Below are positions 1-8,415 of a stretch of DNA of 64,000 nucleotides, one piece after another. Made by a program: the position numbers and the translations under genes. The stretch lies in NCBI RefSeq assembly GCF_008330225.1, contig NZ_CP042466.1, positions 3,032,001-3,096,000 of the forward strand, given 5' to 3'. Source of the DNA: Geobacter sp. FeAm09 (GTDB taxonomy: Bacteria; Desulfobacterota; Desulfuromonadia; Geobacterales; Pseudopelobacteraceae). Every line of letters starts with the position of its first letter. The first letter of the stretch is position 1. The notes beneath the pieces are model-generated. The model ran no database searches. It was not told the DNA's origin and saw only the letters and a program-made list of their open reading frames with translations.

Positions 1-353
1 GTAGACATTTTCCAACAGGGGCGCCGAATACCAGGTGCCGATGAAGATGCCGATCTTCCCCCGGGGGGCAGCACCCGCCAGTAGCGGAACATGGAGGGCC
101 GCTCCAGTTCTTCGTCGGTCAGGTCGCGCAGGGCGTGGGTCTCGATATGGCGCGGGTCCATCCATTCGTTGAGGAGGTTGACCGTTTCCCCCTTGCCGGC
201 ACAATCCACGCCGGCCACCAGGAGGATGACCGGAAATTTCTTCGACTGGAGCAGGTCGAGCTGGGCGTCCAAGAGGGCCCCGCGCAGTGCGGGGACCTCC
301 TTCTTCCAGACGGCTTTGCTGATCGCGTGTCCCAATTCTGCAGACTCGAACAT
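1..353 (-). CDS. pap: Polyphosphate:AMP phosphotransferase (PPK2 family), N-terminal part, runs off window
   Basis: PPK2-family kinase that moves phosphate from polyphosphate to a nucleotide. The visible start (ATG at 353) reads MFESAELGHAISKAVWKKE, followed by the Walker A motif GVDCAGKGE and then NLLNEWMDPRH, the signature of the two-domain PAP type (about 500 residues). Only about 115 codons lie in the window. The frame breaks near 58-68 at a run of five C and six G; one extra base there would restore the family sequence KIGIFIGTWY after LPP. The gene starts 12 nt after the stop of the ABC ATPase, so it is probably the last gene of that operon. Confidence 0.8.
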   Translation of the reverse strand, partial: MFESAELGHAISKAVWKKEVPALRGALLDAQLDLLQSKKFPVILLVAGVDCAGKGETVNLLNEWMDPRHIETHALRDLTDEELERPSMFRYWRVLPPGGRSASSSAPGIRRPCWKMS

Positions 354-365
354 GGCGTTCCTCCT

Positions 366-1097
366 TCAGTATCGCAGCACCTTGTCCAGAAACCCCCGCA
401 GTTCGGGGGTGGCCGGCTGTTCAAAGAGCTGTGGGGCGTCCCCCCACTCCAGCACCCGCCCCTCGTGGAGAAAGACCACCTGGTCGGCCACCTTGCGGGC
501 GAAACCAATCTCGTGGGTCACCAGCACGAGCGGCCGCCCCTCCTGGCGCAGCTCGGCGATCAGGTCCAGCACCTCCACGGTCATCTCCGGGTCAAGGGCC
601 GAGGTCGGCTCGTCCAGGAGCAGCAGGCGCGGTTTTATGGCCACGGCACGGGCTATGGCCACCCGCTGCTGCTGCCCCCCCGAAAGCTGGGCCGGGGTTT
701 TGAGGGCATGTCCGGCCAGGTGGAACCGGGCCAGCAGCTGCAGGGCATAGGTTGCCGCCTCGGAGGCCTCGTAGCCGTGCACCTTTTCCAGGGGGAGCGC
801 GATGTTGTCCAGGGCGGTCAGGTGGGGAAACAGGTTGAATGCCTGGAACACCGTCCCGATCCCCCGGCGGTGGCGCAGCAGGTATGCCTCGTTGAACTGT
901 ATCGGGTCGCCGTCCAGGGCCATCTCGCCACCGTCGGGGGTTTCCAGGCCCGCCAGGATGCGCAGCAGGGTGGATTTCCCGCTGCCGGACGGCCCCAGGA
1001 TGGCGACGGTACGGACCTGGGGGATGGCCAGGGTCACGCCGTCCAGGGCCCGATGGTCGCCGTAGGCCTTGACGATGCCGCGCGCCTCAAGTCGCAT
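366..1097 (-). CDS. Polar amino-acid ABC transporter, ATP-binding subunit (GlnQ/HisP type)
   Basis: Cytoplasmic ATPase that powers amino-acid import with the permease and binding protein encoded just upstream. In 243 residues it has Walker A GPSGSGKS (35-42), Q-loop Gln85, signature LSGGQ (138-142), Walker B LLLLDEPTSALD (about 158-169) and switch His195. Its start overlaps the permease end by 11 nt, indicating translational coupling. The length is normal for the polar amino-acid family (PAAT). The exact substrate cannot be told from sequence. Confidence 0.93.
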   Translation of the reverse strand: MRLEARGIVKAYGDHRALDGVTLAIPQVRTVAILGPSGSGKSTLLRILAGLETPDGGEMALDGDPIQFNEAYLLRHRRGIGTVFQAFNLFPHLTALDNIALPLEKVHGYEASEAATYALQLLARFHLAGHALKTPAQLSGGQQQRVAIARAVAIKPRLLLLDEPTSALDPEMTVEVLDLIAELRQEGRPLVLVTHEIGFARKVADQVVFLHEGRVLEWGDAPQLFEQPATPELRGFLDKVLRY

Positions 1098-1875
1098 AGC
1101 GGAACCTCTTTTCCAGGCGTTTGGTCCAGAGGGAGATGGGCAGGGTCAGGACGAGATAGCCGACCGCCAGGGGCAGGTAGCTCTCCAGGGTGCTGAAGGT
1201 GAAGGCGTTCACCTCCTGGGCGTTGAGGGTGAACTCGTTGACCGAGATGATGGAGAGCAGCGACGAATCCTTGATCAGCGAGGCGAATTGCCCGGCCAGG
1301 GGGGGAAGGACCTGGCGGGTCACCTGGGGGAAGATGACGTAGCGGTAGATCTGGGCGCGGGTAAAGCCGATGGCCCGCGCCGATTCCAACTGGGTCTCGC
1401 CGACGCTTTCGATCCCGGCCCGGATGATCTCGGAGATATAGGCCCCGGCGAACATGGCCAGGATGACGACCCCCACCAGGTAGCGGTTGTTGATCCCGAA
1501 GGCGTCGGCCACCACGTAGAAGAAGATCAGGATCTGCACCAAAAGCGGGGTGCCGCGGATGACCTCCATATACACCTGCGCCAGATACCGCACCGGCAGG
1601 AAAGGAGCCCGCTGGGCCAGGGCCGTGGCCAGGCCGGCCACCAGGCTTAACGCCATGGCGGCCGAGGAAACGGCCACCGTTATCAGCCACCCCTTCAGAA
1701 ACTTGTAGCGGTAGGCGTAGACCGCATCCCAGCCCCAGGCGAATTTGACCTGGCTGAAAGCGAACCAGAACAGCAGGGAGAGGAGCAGAAACACCGCCAG
1801 CCAACTGGCGGCGACTGCGGCAGCCGGAATCCTCTCCCCGCGGCTGTCGGGGGTGATGAAGAAGTAGCGTCGCAC
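1087..1875 (-). CDS. Polar amino-acid ABC transporter, permease subunit (HisM/GlnP type)
   Basis: Inner-membrane permease of 262 residues starting at a GTG (1875). There is a first membrane segment at about residues 22-42 and further hydrophobic segments typical of the His/Glu/Gln/Arg/opine family. The cytoplasmic coupling (EAA) region reads ESARAIGFTRAQIYRYVIFPQ. It starts 10 nt after the binding-protein gene and overlaps the ATPase gene, so the three form one operon. Confidence 0.92.
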   Translation of the reverse strand: MRRYFFITPDSRGERIPAAAVAASWLAVFLLLSLLFWFAFSQVKFAWGWDAVYAYRYKFLKGWLITVAVSSAAMALSLVAGLATALAQRAPFLPVRYLAQVYMEVIRGTPLLVQILIFFYVVADAFGINNRYLVGVVILAMFAGAYISEIIRAGIESVGETQLESARAIGFTRAQIYRYVIFPQVTRQVLPPLAGQFASLIKDSSLLSIISVNEFTLNAQEVNAFTFSTLESYLPLAVGYLVLTLPISLWTKRLEKRFRYAT

Positions 1876-1885
1876 CGTGGCCCGG

Positions 1886-2698
1886 TTAAAAGAAGAATGG
1901 ATAGTTCAGTTCCTTGAAAGTTGCCTTCTGCTCGTGCAGCCAGGCATCGCCCAGCCGCTCGAAACCGCCCTGCGCACGGAACTCGCCCAGGAACCGGTTG
2001 ATCTGCTCCTTGAGCCGGTCGTCGCCCTTGCGCAGGGCGATGCCCCATTTTTCCTGCTGGAAGGGGTTCAACAGGGCGCGGGTGGTTTCCCGGTTTTTCA
2101 TCCAGTTGGAATAGGTGGACATCTGGTCGTAGATAAAGGCGTCCGCCTTCCCCTGAACGACCTCGAGCACCGCGGCGGCCTCCTTGTCCAGCACCAGGAC
2201 CCTGGCGTTTTTGATGTGCCCGGTGGCGTAGGTGTGGCCGGTCGTCCCCTTTTTCACGGCTACGGTGACGCCCGGTTTGTCCAGATCGGCGATCGATGTG
2301 ACCGGCGAGGCCTTGCCCACCAGCAGGCAGAGGCCGGTGGCAAGATAGGGATCGGAAAAATCCACGGACTGGCGACGCTCGTCGGTGATGGTCATGGAGG
2401 AGATGACCAGGTCGATCTTGCCGGTCTTGAGCGCCGGGATCAGACCGTCGAAAGCGGTGTTCTGGATCACGACCTTCTTGCCGAGCGCCTTGCCCAAGGC
2501 ATTGGCCAGGTCAACGCTGACCCCCTTGGGCGCCCCCTTTTCATCGGTCATTTCAAAGGGGGGGTAGGCCAACTCCATCCCCACGACCAGGGTGTCTTTG
2601 GCTGCCGGTTCCTGTTTGTTCACGCACGCGGCCAGGGCAAGAAGCACCGCCGCCAGCATGAAGCACGCGACGCCGCGAAGGACGGGTGTAATCGTCAT
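1886..2698 (-). CDS. Polar amino-acid ABC transporter, substrate-binding lipoprotein
   Basis: Solute-binding protein of family 3. I chose the ATG at 2698 because it follows an AGGGGG ribosome site by about 9 nt and begins a clean signal peptide MTITPVLRGVACFMLAAVLL ending in the lipobox LAAC. The mature part has the family hallmarks GMELAYPPFEM, GVSVDLANALGK, FDGLIPALKTGKIDLVISSM and the ligand-proximal TDERRQSVDFSDPY. It is first in the minus-strand transporter operon. Ligand probably a polar amino acid; which one is not determinable. Confidence 0.92.
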   Translation of the reverse strand: MTITPVLRGVACFMLAAVLLALAACVNKQEPAAKDTLVVGMELAYPPFEMTDEKGAPKGVSVDLANALGKALGKKVVIQNTAFDGLIPALKTGKIDLVISSMTITDERRQSVDFSDPYLATGLCLLVGKASPVTSIADLDKPGVTVAVKKGTTGHTYATGHIKNARVLVLDKEAAAVLEVVQGKADAFIYDQMSTYSNWMKNRETTRALLNPFQQEKWGIALRKGDDRLKEQINRFLGEFRAQGGFERLGDAWLHEQKATFKELNYPFFF

Positions 2699-2821
2699 GT
2701 TCCAGTTCCCCCTTTTGTCTGCGGATAGGGGCAAAGGCCTGCCCCTCACCATGGCCCCAAGCGGCCAATGATTGAAAAGTCTTCGATTTTAAAGAAAATT
2801 ATCGTCAGCGCATTTTTTAAA

Positions 2822-2850
2822 AGTGTACTTGACTTTACCCGGCTCGTAAA
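2822..2850 (-). promoter_or_regulatory. Candidate sigma-70 promoter for the amino-acid transporter operon
   Basis: On the minus strand, TTTACG (-35) is followed after 17 nt by TACACT (-10), about 125 nt before the binding-protein start. Spacing is ideal but the hexamers are imperfect. It lies in the 387-base gap 2699-3085, which holds no gene I can support; a TATAAT at 2949-2954 could serve the plus-strand gene at 3086 but has no convincing -35. Confidence 0.4.
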
Positions 2851-3085
2851 GCGCCCTTTTGAAATTTCTTTCGGTTCGCCCGGCCGAACTGCGGCGGCCC
2901 GCCCCGCCTGCGCAACAAGATGATTACCCCCAAAACGGCGTATGATGGTATAATTGAACAAAAAACAAGCCACCGGCAACGAAGGGAGAAGGGATATGGC
3001 TGAGACGATTCCGGCAGTTTACGGAAGGTACCGCTGCTTGCCGCCGCCACGCAACGAGGAGTTGCAGACGTAACAGAGGCTTCCC

Positions 3086-3496
3086 ATGTTCAAACGCAAC
3101 GAGATAACGATGTTGTCGGTCGTACCGTTTTTGTCGTTCACCGTGGTGGCGACCATCGCGGTTTCCGGCGCCTTCTACAACACGGGGATTCCGGACGAGG
3201 CCGACCTTTTGAAGTGGTTCGACAGCGCCGTGCACGCAACGGCCAGCAACAAGCTGACGGAGCTGGCCTCCGGGGCCACGAAGGAAACCTCCCCGCTTGA
3301 CAAAGCGGCACAGGGGCGGGTAGCCGATGCGTGCTACGATATCCTGGCGGTGAAGTACTACAACGCCGACAACAGCCACCGGGTCGACCGGTTGCAGGCG
3401 GAGTGCCAGAACCTGCCCGAACGCACGCTCACGGTCGGGGAACTGCGGGAATTGGACCGCAGGACCATGGACACCATCAACGGGCAGCACCGCTGA
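3086..3496 (+). CDS. Hypothetical membrane-anchored or exported protein, 136 aa
   Basis: Not recognised. The N-terminus has one hydrophobic segment at about residues 10-28 (VVPFLSFTVVATIAVSGAF), which could be an uncleaved anchor or signal peptide. The remainder is polar and probably alpha-helical, with two cysteines (in ADACYDI and AECQNL) that could form a disulfide outside the cytoplasm. It stands alone between the transporter operon and a lipoprotein gene. Confidence 0.6.
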   Translation: MFKRNEITMLSVVPFLSFTVVATIAVSGAFYNTGIPDEADLLKWFDSAVHATASNKLTELASGATKETSPLDKAAQGRVADACYDILAVKYYNADNSHRVDRLQAECQNLPERTLTVGELRELDRRTMDTINGQHR

Positions 3497-3731
3497 CTCC
3501 CGGCCCGCGGGTTTCCGGCCCATGGCCGCCCCAAGGGGTGGTTGCCGCCTGCCGTCAACCGCAAGGTTTCGTTGCGTGCCGCGGAAGCGCGTGTCAGGAC
3601 ATGACCGTACCGTGAGCAGGGCGCTGGCAGTGGCTGGAGCGGCGTATCCCGTATACTTCCCAACTTTTTTATTGGAACATGAGAATAAAATGTGATAGAA
3701 ACAGTTGTTACTAAAAATCAGGAGGTTGCAG

Positions 3732-4163
3732 GTGAAAAAAATAGTATTATCTCTTCTTGTTATCTCTGCACTTGCCGTTGCCGGGTGCAAAGAAAAGCCC
3801 AAAACCGAAGCCCCTCAACAGCCCGCTGGCATGCCTGCACAAGGCCAAATGCCTCCTGGACACCCCGGCACCGCTACTCCGGGTGGTGACCCCCACGCCG
3901 GCATGAAGGCGCAGGAAATCCCCGCCGGCGCCGGCCAAAAAGGGAAGGTAACCCAGACCATGAACTCCGGCGGCTACACCTACGTGGAAGCGGCCAACGA
4001 CAAGGGCGAGAAGCTGTGGATGGCCCTGCCCGAATTCAAGGTCAAGGTTGGCGACACCATTGAGTACCCCGTTGCTCCGCCGATGGTGAACTTCCAGAGC
4101 AAAACCCTGAACAAGACCTTCGACAAGATCATGTTCATTCCGGGCATCAGGATCGTCAAATAG
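3732..4163 (+). CDS. NrfJ-like exported lipoprotein
   Basis: The GTG start at 3732 is chosen because AGGAGG at 3720-3725 sits 6 nt upstream and the product begins VKKIVLSLLVISALAVAGC, a lipoprotein signal ending in AVAGC. A low-complexity Pro/Gly/His/Met linker (about residues 25-60) precedes a small domain beginning GKVTQTMNSGGYTYVEAAN. This GGYTY-containing fold resembles NrfJ-type periplasmic proteins found near cytochromes. It is followed directly by a strong terminator. The molecular role is not known from the sequence. Confidence 0.8.
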   Translation: MKKIVLSLLVISALAVAGCKEKPKTEAPQQPAGMPAQGQMPPGHPGTATPGGDPHAGMKAQEIPAGAGQKGKVTQTMNSGGYTYVEAANDKGEKLWMALPEFKVKVGDTIEYPVAPPMVNFQSKTLNKTFDKIMFIPGIRIVK

Positions 4164-4190
4164 TACGTTTTTCCATCAGATTAGACAAAA

Positions 4191-4216
4191 GAAGCGGGGC
4201 CTCACGGCCCCGCTTC
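4191..4216. terminator. Bidirectional Rho-independent terminator
   Basis: Perfect 11-bp stem (GAAGCGGGGCC, 4191-4201, with GGCCCCGCTTC, 4206-4216) and a 4-nt loop. It is flanked by AAAA on the left and TTT on the right, so it can end both the plus-strand lipoprotein gene and the convergent radical SAM gene. Confidence 0.85.
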
Positions 4217-4218
4217 TT

Positions 4219-5763
4219 TCATTTCGTGCCCAGCGCCCGGCGCGCCGCGCCGTGGTTCGGCACCAGGCCAAGGACCCGGCGATAGCATTCGGCGGCCATG
4301 CGCTTTTCGCCGCGCTCGTCATGCACCTCCCCCAACAGCAGCCAGCCCCAGGGGTTATCCGGTTCGCGCTCGGTTATCTCCCGGAACTCGCGCTCGGCGG
4401 CCTCGATCATACCGGACTGCCGGTACCACTCCCCCACCATGACGTTGGTGGTCGCGCAATACCCCAACAGCGCCTTTTGCTGCCGGAAACGGCGTTCGCT
4501 CCCTTTCCCCCCGCCGGCCGTAAGTGCCGCCAGGACCCGGCGGGACGCCGGACCCGGCTTTCCCGCGGCATGGAGGGCCGTATCGGGGGTTTCCTCGAAG
4601 ATGCCGGGGCGCACCAGGCCGTTCGCGACCGCCTGCTCGAACAGCCGGGTGCCGGGGTAGTAGACCAGCGGCGAAACATAGCCGTCATCCGGCTTGATGC
4701 GCCGGACCAGTTCGATGGTCATGCGGATATCGTCCTCATTCTCCCCCGGCACGTCGGAGATCAGGTACACGGAAAGACTGATGCCGACCTTTCGCACCAG
4801 GGCGGCCGTCTGTTCCACCTGCTGCGGCTGGATCGACTTGTCGAGCTGGGCCAGGATACGCGGCGAGCCCGATTCGACCCCGATCTGGACGCACTCGCAG
4901 CCGGCCCGCTTCATCCAGGTCAGGACCTCCTCGTCCAGGGCGGTGACGCGGGATTGGCAGTTCCAGAGCACCGCGGCCCGACGCTCGATCATGAGACGGC
5001 AGAATTCAATGGCCCTCGTGCGGTCGGCGGTAAAGGTGTCGTCCCGCAACGAAAAGTAGATCAGGCCGAACCGGTCCCGAATATAGAGGATCTCGTCAAC
5101 GATATCCGCCGGTGAGCGGAAGCGCACCCGGCGCCCCCAGAACCCGGGCGAACTGCAGAAACTGCACGCAGAGGGACATCCCCGGGCGGTCAGGACGAAC
5201 TCCGGCTGCAGCTCCAGATCGACCCCGACGGAGCGCTCCAGATAGCGGGCGGGAAACGGGAGCGTGTCGAGCGTCCCCCGCGGCACGCGCCGGTCCGTGA
5301 GTACGACCCGGGCGCCGTCGCGAAAGGCGATCCCGGCCACATCCCGCCAGGACACCCCCCGCCCGATCCTCTCGGCCAGTTCCCGCAACGTTTCCTCCCC
5401 CTCGCCCACCACGACGATATCCACCGGTGAGCCTTCGGCCAGCATTTCATGGCAGCGGAAGGTGGCGTGTCCTCCCCCCAGGACGATGGTGCCGTCCGGA
5501 TTCGACCGGCGCGCCAGGCGCGCCACCTCAAGAGATGCGTGTCGGTTGTGGGTCCATTGGGAAATGCCGACGATGTCCGCTTTCAGGGAGGTGAGCTGTT
5601 TTTGGATTGCAGGGCGGGACCACCCGGAAAAATTGGCCAGAACGGCATCGTAGCCCGCCTCGCACAGCACGGCATGCAGATAGCAGAGCCCGCTGGGCAG
5701 CAGACTGATATAGGGGTCGCTACGGTCGTTTTCCCCGGATATGTACGCTAAAAGTATCTTCAT
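4219..5763 (-). CDS. B12-binding radical SAM protein with C-terminal TPR-like tail
   Basis: An N-terminal cobalamin-binding-type domain begins MKILLAYISGENDRSDPYIS and carries GISQWTHNRH and VVLGGGHATFR-type segments. It is followed by a radical SAM domain with the cluster motif CPSACSFC (CX3CX2C). The last 60 residues (EREPDNPWGWLLLGEVHDE onward) form about two TPR-like repeats. The ATG at 5763 fits the family start better than an upstream in-frame ATG at 5790, which would lie inside a terminator. It belongs to the BchE/methyltransferase-like class; the substrate is unknown and there is no partner gene beside it. Confidence 0.85.
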   Translation of the reverse strand: MKILLAYISGENDRSDPYISLLPSGLCYLHAVLCEAGYDAVLANFSGWSRPAIQKQLTSLKADIVGISQWTHNRHASLEVARLARRSNPDGTIVLGGGHATFRCHEMLAEGSPVDIVVVGEGEETLRELAERIGRGVSWRDVAGIAFRDGARVVLTDRRVPRGTLDTLPFPARYLERSVGVDLELQPEFVLTARGCPSACSFCSSPGFWGRRVRFRSPADIVDEILYIRDRFGLIYFSLRDDTFTADRTRAIEFCRLMIERRAAVLWNCQSRVTALDEEVLTWMKRAGCECVQIGVESGSPRILAQLDKSIQPQQVEQTAALVRKVGISLSVYLISDVPGENEDDIRMTIELVRRIKPDDGYVSPLVYYPGTRLFEQAVANGLVRPGIFEETPDTALHAAGKPGPASRRVLAALTAGGGKGSERRFRQQKALLGYCATTNVMVGEWYRQSGMIEAAEREFREITEREPDNPWGWLLLGEVHDERGEKRMAAECYRRVLGLVPNHGAARRALGTK

Positions 5764-5771
5764 AGTCGAAC

Positions 5772-5803
5772 AAAAAAAATCCGGGCACAAAGAGCCCGGA
5801 TTT
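5772..5803 (-). terminator. Rho-independent terminator after the NlpC/P60 gene
   Basis: A 10-bp stem AAATCCGGGC/GCCCGGATTT (5777-5786 with 5794-5803) is followed on the minus strand by a run of eight T. It separates the NlpC/P60 gene from the radical SAM gene, so the two are not one operon. Confidence 0.85.
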
Positions 5804-5830
5804 CATTCCTGCCACGAATCGATGGCGGCA

Positions 5831-6868
5831 CTAATTCAGATTGAGGCTGATGCCCAGGGTGTCGTTGGCCGGAGCGTCGTTATCCTGCTCTTCCTCAACC
5901 CCTTGCAGCAATTCGTTGAAATTGATCGTTTCGCCACTGGTCACGGAACCGACGCGCCGCGCCCCCAGGTAGCGAGAGAGATAGTAGGGGGTATCCATGG
6001 AGGAGATCACCACCCTGCGGTCGCGGGAGGAAGCATGAATCATCTTGCGGTTGCCGAGGTAGATGCCCACATGGGACGGGAAGCGGGCATAGGTCTGGAA
6101 GAACACCAGATCGCCCTTGCGCAGGTCGCCGCGCACGACCTCGTTGCCGACGTTGAACTGCTCGCGGGCGGTGCGGGGGAGATTGATCTTCTGCTCGCGG
6201 AACACCTGCTGCACAAAGCTGGAGCAATCGAGCGAACCGCGGCTGTTGCCGCCGAAACGGTAACGGGCCCCCAGGAAACCGTAGGCGGTCTTTTTCAGGC
6301 CGCTGATGCCCTGGTTGTTCTCTTCGATATTCTTGGCAAGGTCAACCGGCCGGTCGGCGTCGATGTCGCTCAGTTCAGCCAGGGTTGACGAGAGTTCCTG
6401 TTCATTCAGGAGCTCTTTGCTGACCAGTTGCAATCTGGTGGACGCGGCCGCGACAGGGGCCTTTTCCTCCACTGCCGGCGCGGGCTCATTCAGGGCCAGC
6501 ACCTGTCCGGTCTTGATCCTGTTGCCCTTCAGGCCGTTCAGCCGGCGCAGTTCCGACATCTTGATGCCGGTCTTCCTGGCGATCCTGGGCAGGGTGTCCC
6601 CCTTGACCACCTTGTACGACGATGCCGCCACCGCCTTTGCCGCTTTCTGCTCGGCACGGGCGGGAATGATGAGACGGGCCCCCTGCTCGATGCGGGTGCT
6701 GCTCAGATTGTTGACCGATTTGAGTTCTTCGACGGATACGTGATATTTGCGTGCTATGGAATGAAGCGATTCACTTCTGCGCGCGACATGGGTTTTGGAG
6801 GCCAGAACCAGTTGCGGGAAGGAAAGCAGGATGAGACAGATCGCGGCGAGACTGCGGATATGTGTCAT
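5831..6868 (-). CDS. LysM-NlpC/P60 peptidoglycan hydrolase
   Basis: Exported cell-wall hydrolase of 345 residues. The signal peptide (1-23, ending in VLAS) is followed by two LysM domains (about 26-70, HVARRSESLHSIARKY; about 84-128, YKVVKGDTLPRIARKT) that bind peptidoglycan. A linker leads to an NlpC/P60 domain with catalytic Cys in DCSSFVQQVF and His in SHVGIYLGN, and a further His in MIHASS. Probable role: cleaving gamma-D-Glu-diaminoacid bonds during wall remodelling. It has its own promoter and terminator and is therefore monocistronic. Confidence 0.92.
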   Translation of the reverse strand: MTHIRSLAAICLILLSFPQLVLASKTHVARRSESLHSIARKYHVSVEELKSVNNLSSTRIEQGARLIIPARAEQKAAKAVAASSYKVVKGDTLPRIARKTGIKMSELRRLNGLKGNRIKTGQVLALNEPAPAVEEKAPVAAASTRLQLVSKELLNEQELSSTLAELSDIDADRPVDLAKNIEENNQGISGLKKTAYGFLGARYRFGGNSRGSLDCSSFVQQVFREQKINLPRTAREQFNVGNEVVRGDLRKGDLVFFQTYARFPSHVGIYLGNRKMIHASSRDRRVVISSMDTPYYLSRYLGARRVGSVTSGETINFNELLQGVEEEQDNDAPANDTLGISLNLN

Positions 6869-6911
6869 TTCCCCTCCTATTCTGTTCTAGTTTCGGTGCA
6901 GCGGTTTTGGC

Positions 6912-6940
6912 TTTATATAACAATGCGTCCCGTTTGTCAA
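6912..6940 (-). promoter_or_regulatory. Strong sigma-70 promoter of the LysM-NlpC/P60 gene
   Basis: On the minus strand, TTGACA and TATAAA are separated by exactly 17 nt. The -10 element ends 44 nt before the start codon of the NlpC/P60 gene. Confidence 0.8.
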
Positions 6941-6993
6941 TCCTTTACTGCCCGGAGCCCCCTTCACACATGCAACCCATATGCCAACCAGCA

Positions 6994-7701
6994 TCACTGA
7001 TGCAGCGAACGGCGGGAGACAAGTTTCAACGTCAGCGGTTCGTCCCGGAGGATCGTGACATTCTTGTACGGCGGCAGCAGGTTCTTCTGATATTCCTTCC
7101 CTTTGACAAGCTTGCCGGCATCGACCTCCTCCGTTGCCACCGTTTCAAGCTTGGCAATCTGGCCGGACGGCCCCTCCACCTCGACCATGGCGGGCGACGC
7201 GACCACCTGGTACACCCCCAGCCCCCGGGGCAGCCTGCCGCGCAAATTAACGCGGACCGGCACCGTCTTACGTACCTTCTTCTCCATAACGATGCGTATG
7301 GACGAAGGAGTGACGCTGCCGACCACCATGCCGGACGGAAGCTTGAAATCGGAGTTCCTGATCCTGACGACCGCCTGCCCCTCCCGCGCCCCCGACAGGT
7401 CGATATCGGCGGCAATATCGAGCTTCGCCGGCGTAGGCGTCAGACTGGAAAAGGATTTCACCTGGACCTCGACCTCTTCGGGAGAGCTGCGCAGCAACAC
7501 CAGATCCTGCGGTATGCCGTGCAGCCGGACAGGTGCCGTGACCGTGGCGATCGCCCCCTGGCGGGAGGTAATCAGGGCCCAGAATGCCGTAACAATGAGC
7601 AGAACCGCCGTTTTGGGCAGCAGGTCGGCAAAAAGCCGCTGCCGCAGGCTCGCCCGGGGTTTTTCCTTTTCCGGCGAGATCAGCTCTTCAAGGAGCGCCA
7701 C
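6994..7701 (-). CDS. YbbR-domain protein (CdaR-like), probably the C-terminal half of a cdaA fusion
   Basis: One membrane segment (LLPKTAVLLIVTAFWALITS) is followed by about 190 residues of YbbR-type repeats, for example VTAPVRLHGIPQDLVLLRSS, VQVKSFSSL and VVASPAMVEVEGP. YbbR/CdaR proteins sit outside the membrane and modulate the CdaA diadenylate cyclase. GTG at 7701 is the first usable start in this frame, but the frame continues upstream without a stop into GGELHRLSSTGELVALLEEL, which is the expected C-terminus of CdaA. If one G is missing at 7734-7740, cyclase and regulator are one polypeptide. Confidence 0.75.
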   Translation of the reverse strand: MALLEELISPEKEKPRASLRQRLFADLLPKTAVLLIVTAFWALITSRQGAIATVTAPVRLHGIPQDLVLLRSSPEEVEVQVKSFSSLTPTPAKLDIAADIDLSGAREGQAVVRIRNSDFKLPSGMVVGSVTPSSIRIVMEKKVRKTVPVRVNLRGRLPRGLGVYQVVASPAMVEVEGPSGQIAKLETVATEEVDAGKLVKGKEYQKNLLPPYKNVTILRDEPLTLKLVSRRSLHQ

Positions 7702-8414
7702 CAATTCCCCGGTCGAGGAGAGGCGGTGCAGTTCCCCCCCACGGCCAGCGACACCTCGCCCCGCTCCTCCGAGACCACCGCCACCACGGCGTCGGTGCGC
7801 TCCGAGAGCCCAATGGCGGCGCGATGGCGGGTACCGTAAAACTGGGGGATTTCCGGGTTCTGGGACAAGGGCAGGTGGCACGACGCCAGGGCGACCTTCC
7901 CCTCCCTGATCAGGGCGGCGCCGTCGTGCAGCGGCGCACCGTCGTAAAAGATGGCCTCCAGTATCTGCGGGGTAATCTCGCAGTTCAGGCTCACGCCGTT
8001 CAGCATCTGGTCCACCAGGGATTCGCTCCGCTGGAAGACGACGATCGCCCCGGTCCTCTTCTTCGCCAGACCGAACAGGGTATCGACGATCTCCTGAAAC
8101 CGGCTCAACTGCTGGGATTCCTGGCGGCTGCCGAAGAAATGCCGCATGAGGCTGAAACGGTACAGCGCCTGCCGGATCTCGGCCTGGAACACCACGATGA
8201 TCAGGACGATCAGCACCGTGCCCAACTCCTGCAGGATCCAACTGGTCATATAGAGGCCGAGAAACCGGGTGACGAAGTAGATGACGGTCACCACCCCCAG
8301 CCCCAGCAGCACCTGCATGGCGCGGGTCCTGCGGAACCAGCTGTAGAGCTGGTAGAGCAGCAAGGTCATGATCAGGATATCGGCGACATCCTGTATTCTC
8401 AAAAAAGAAGGCAC
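7680..8414 (-). CDS. cdaA: Membrane diadenylate cyclase CdaA (frameshifted near its C-terminus)
   Basis: Makes cyclic di-AMP from two ATP. The GTG start at 8414 lies 1 nt beyond the stop of the preceding gene and follows an AAGGGA ribosome site. Three membrane helices occupy about residues 8-75, then the DisA_N catalytic domain carries DGAPLHDGAALI and GTRHRAAIGLSE. The last residues after AVGG (NCTASPRPG...) do not fit the family. Adding one G to the run at 7734-7740 gives AVGGELHRLSS and opens the frame into the YbbR gene. No glmM follows, unlike the usual cdaA-cdaR-glmM order. Confidence 0.88.
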   Translation of the reverse strand: MPSFLRIQDVADILIMTLLLYQLYSWFRRTRAMQVLLGLGVVTVIYFVTRFLGLYMTSWILQELGTVLIVLIIVVFQAEIRQALYRFSLMRHFFGSRQESQQLSRFQEIVDTLFGLAKKRTGAIVVFQRSESLVDQMLNGVSLNCEITPQILEAIFYDGAPLHDGAALIREGKVALASCHLPLSQNPEIPQFYGTRHRAAIGLSERTDAVVAVVSEERGEVSLAVGGNCTASPRPGNWWRSLKS

Positions 8415-8415
8415 G

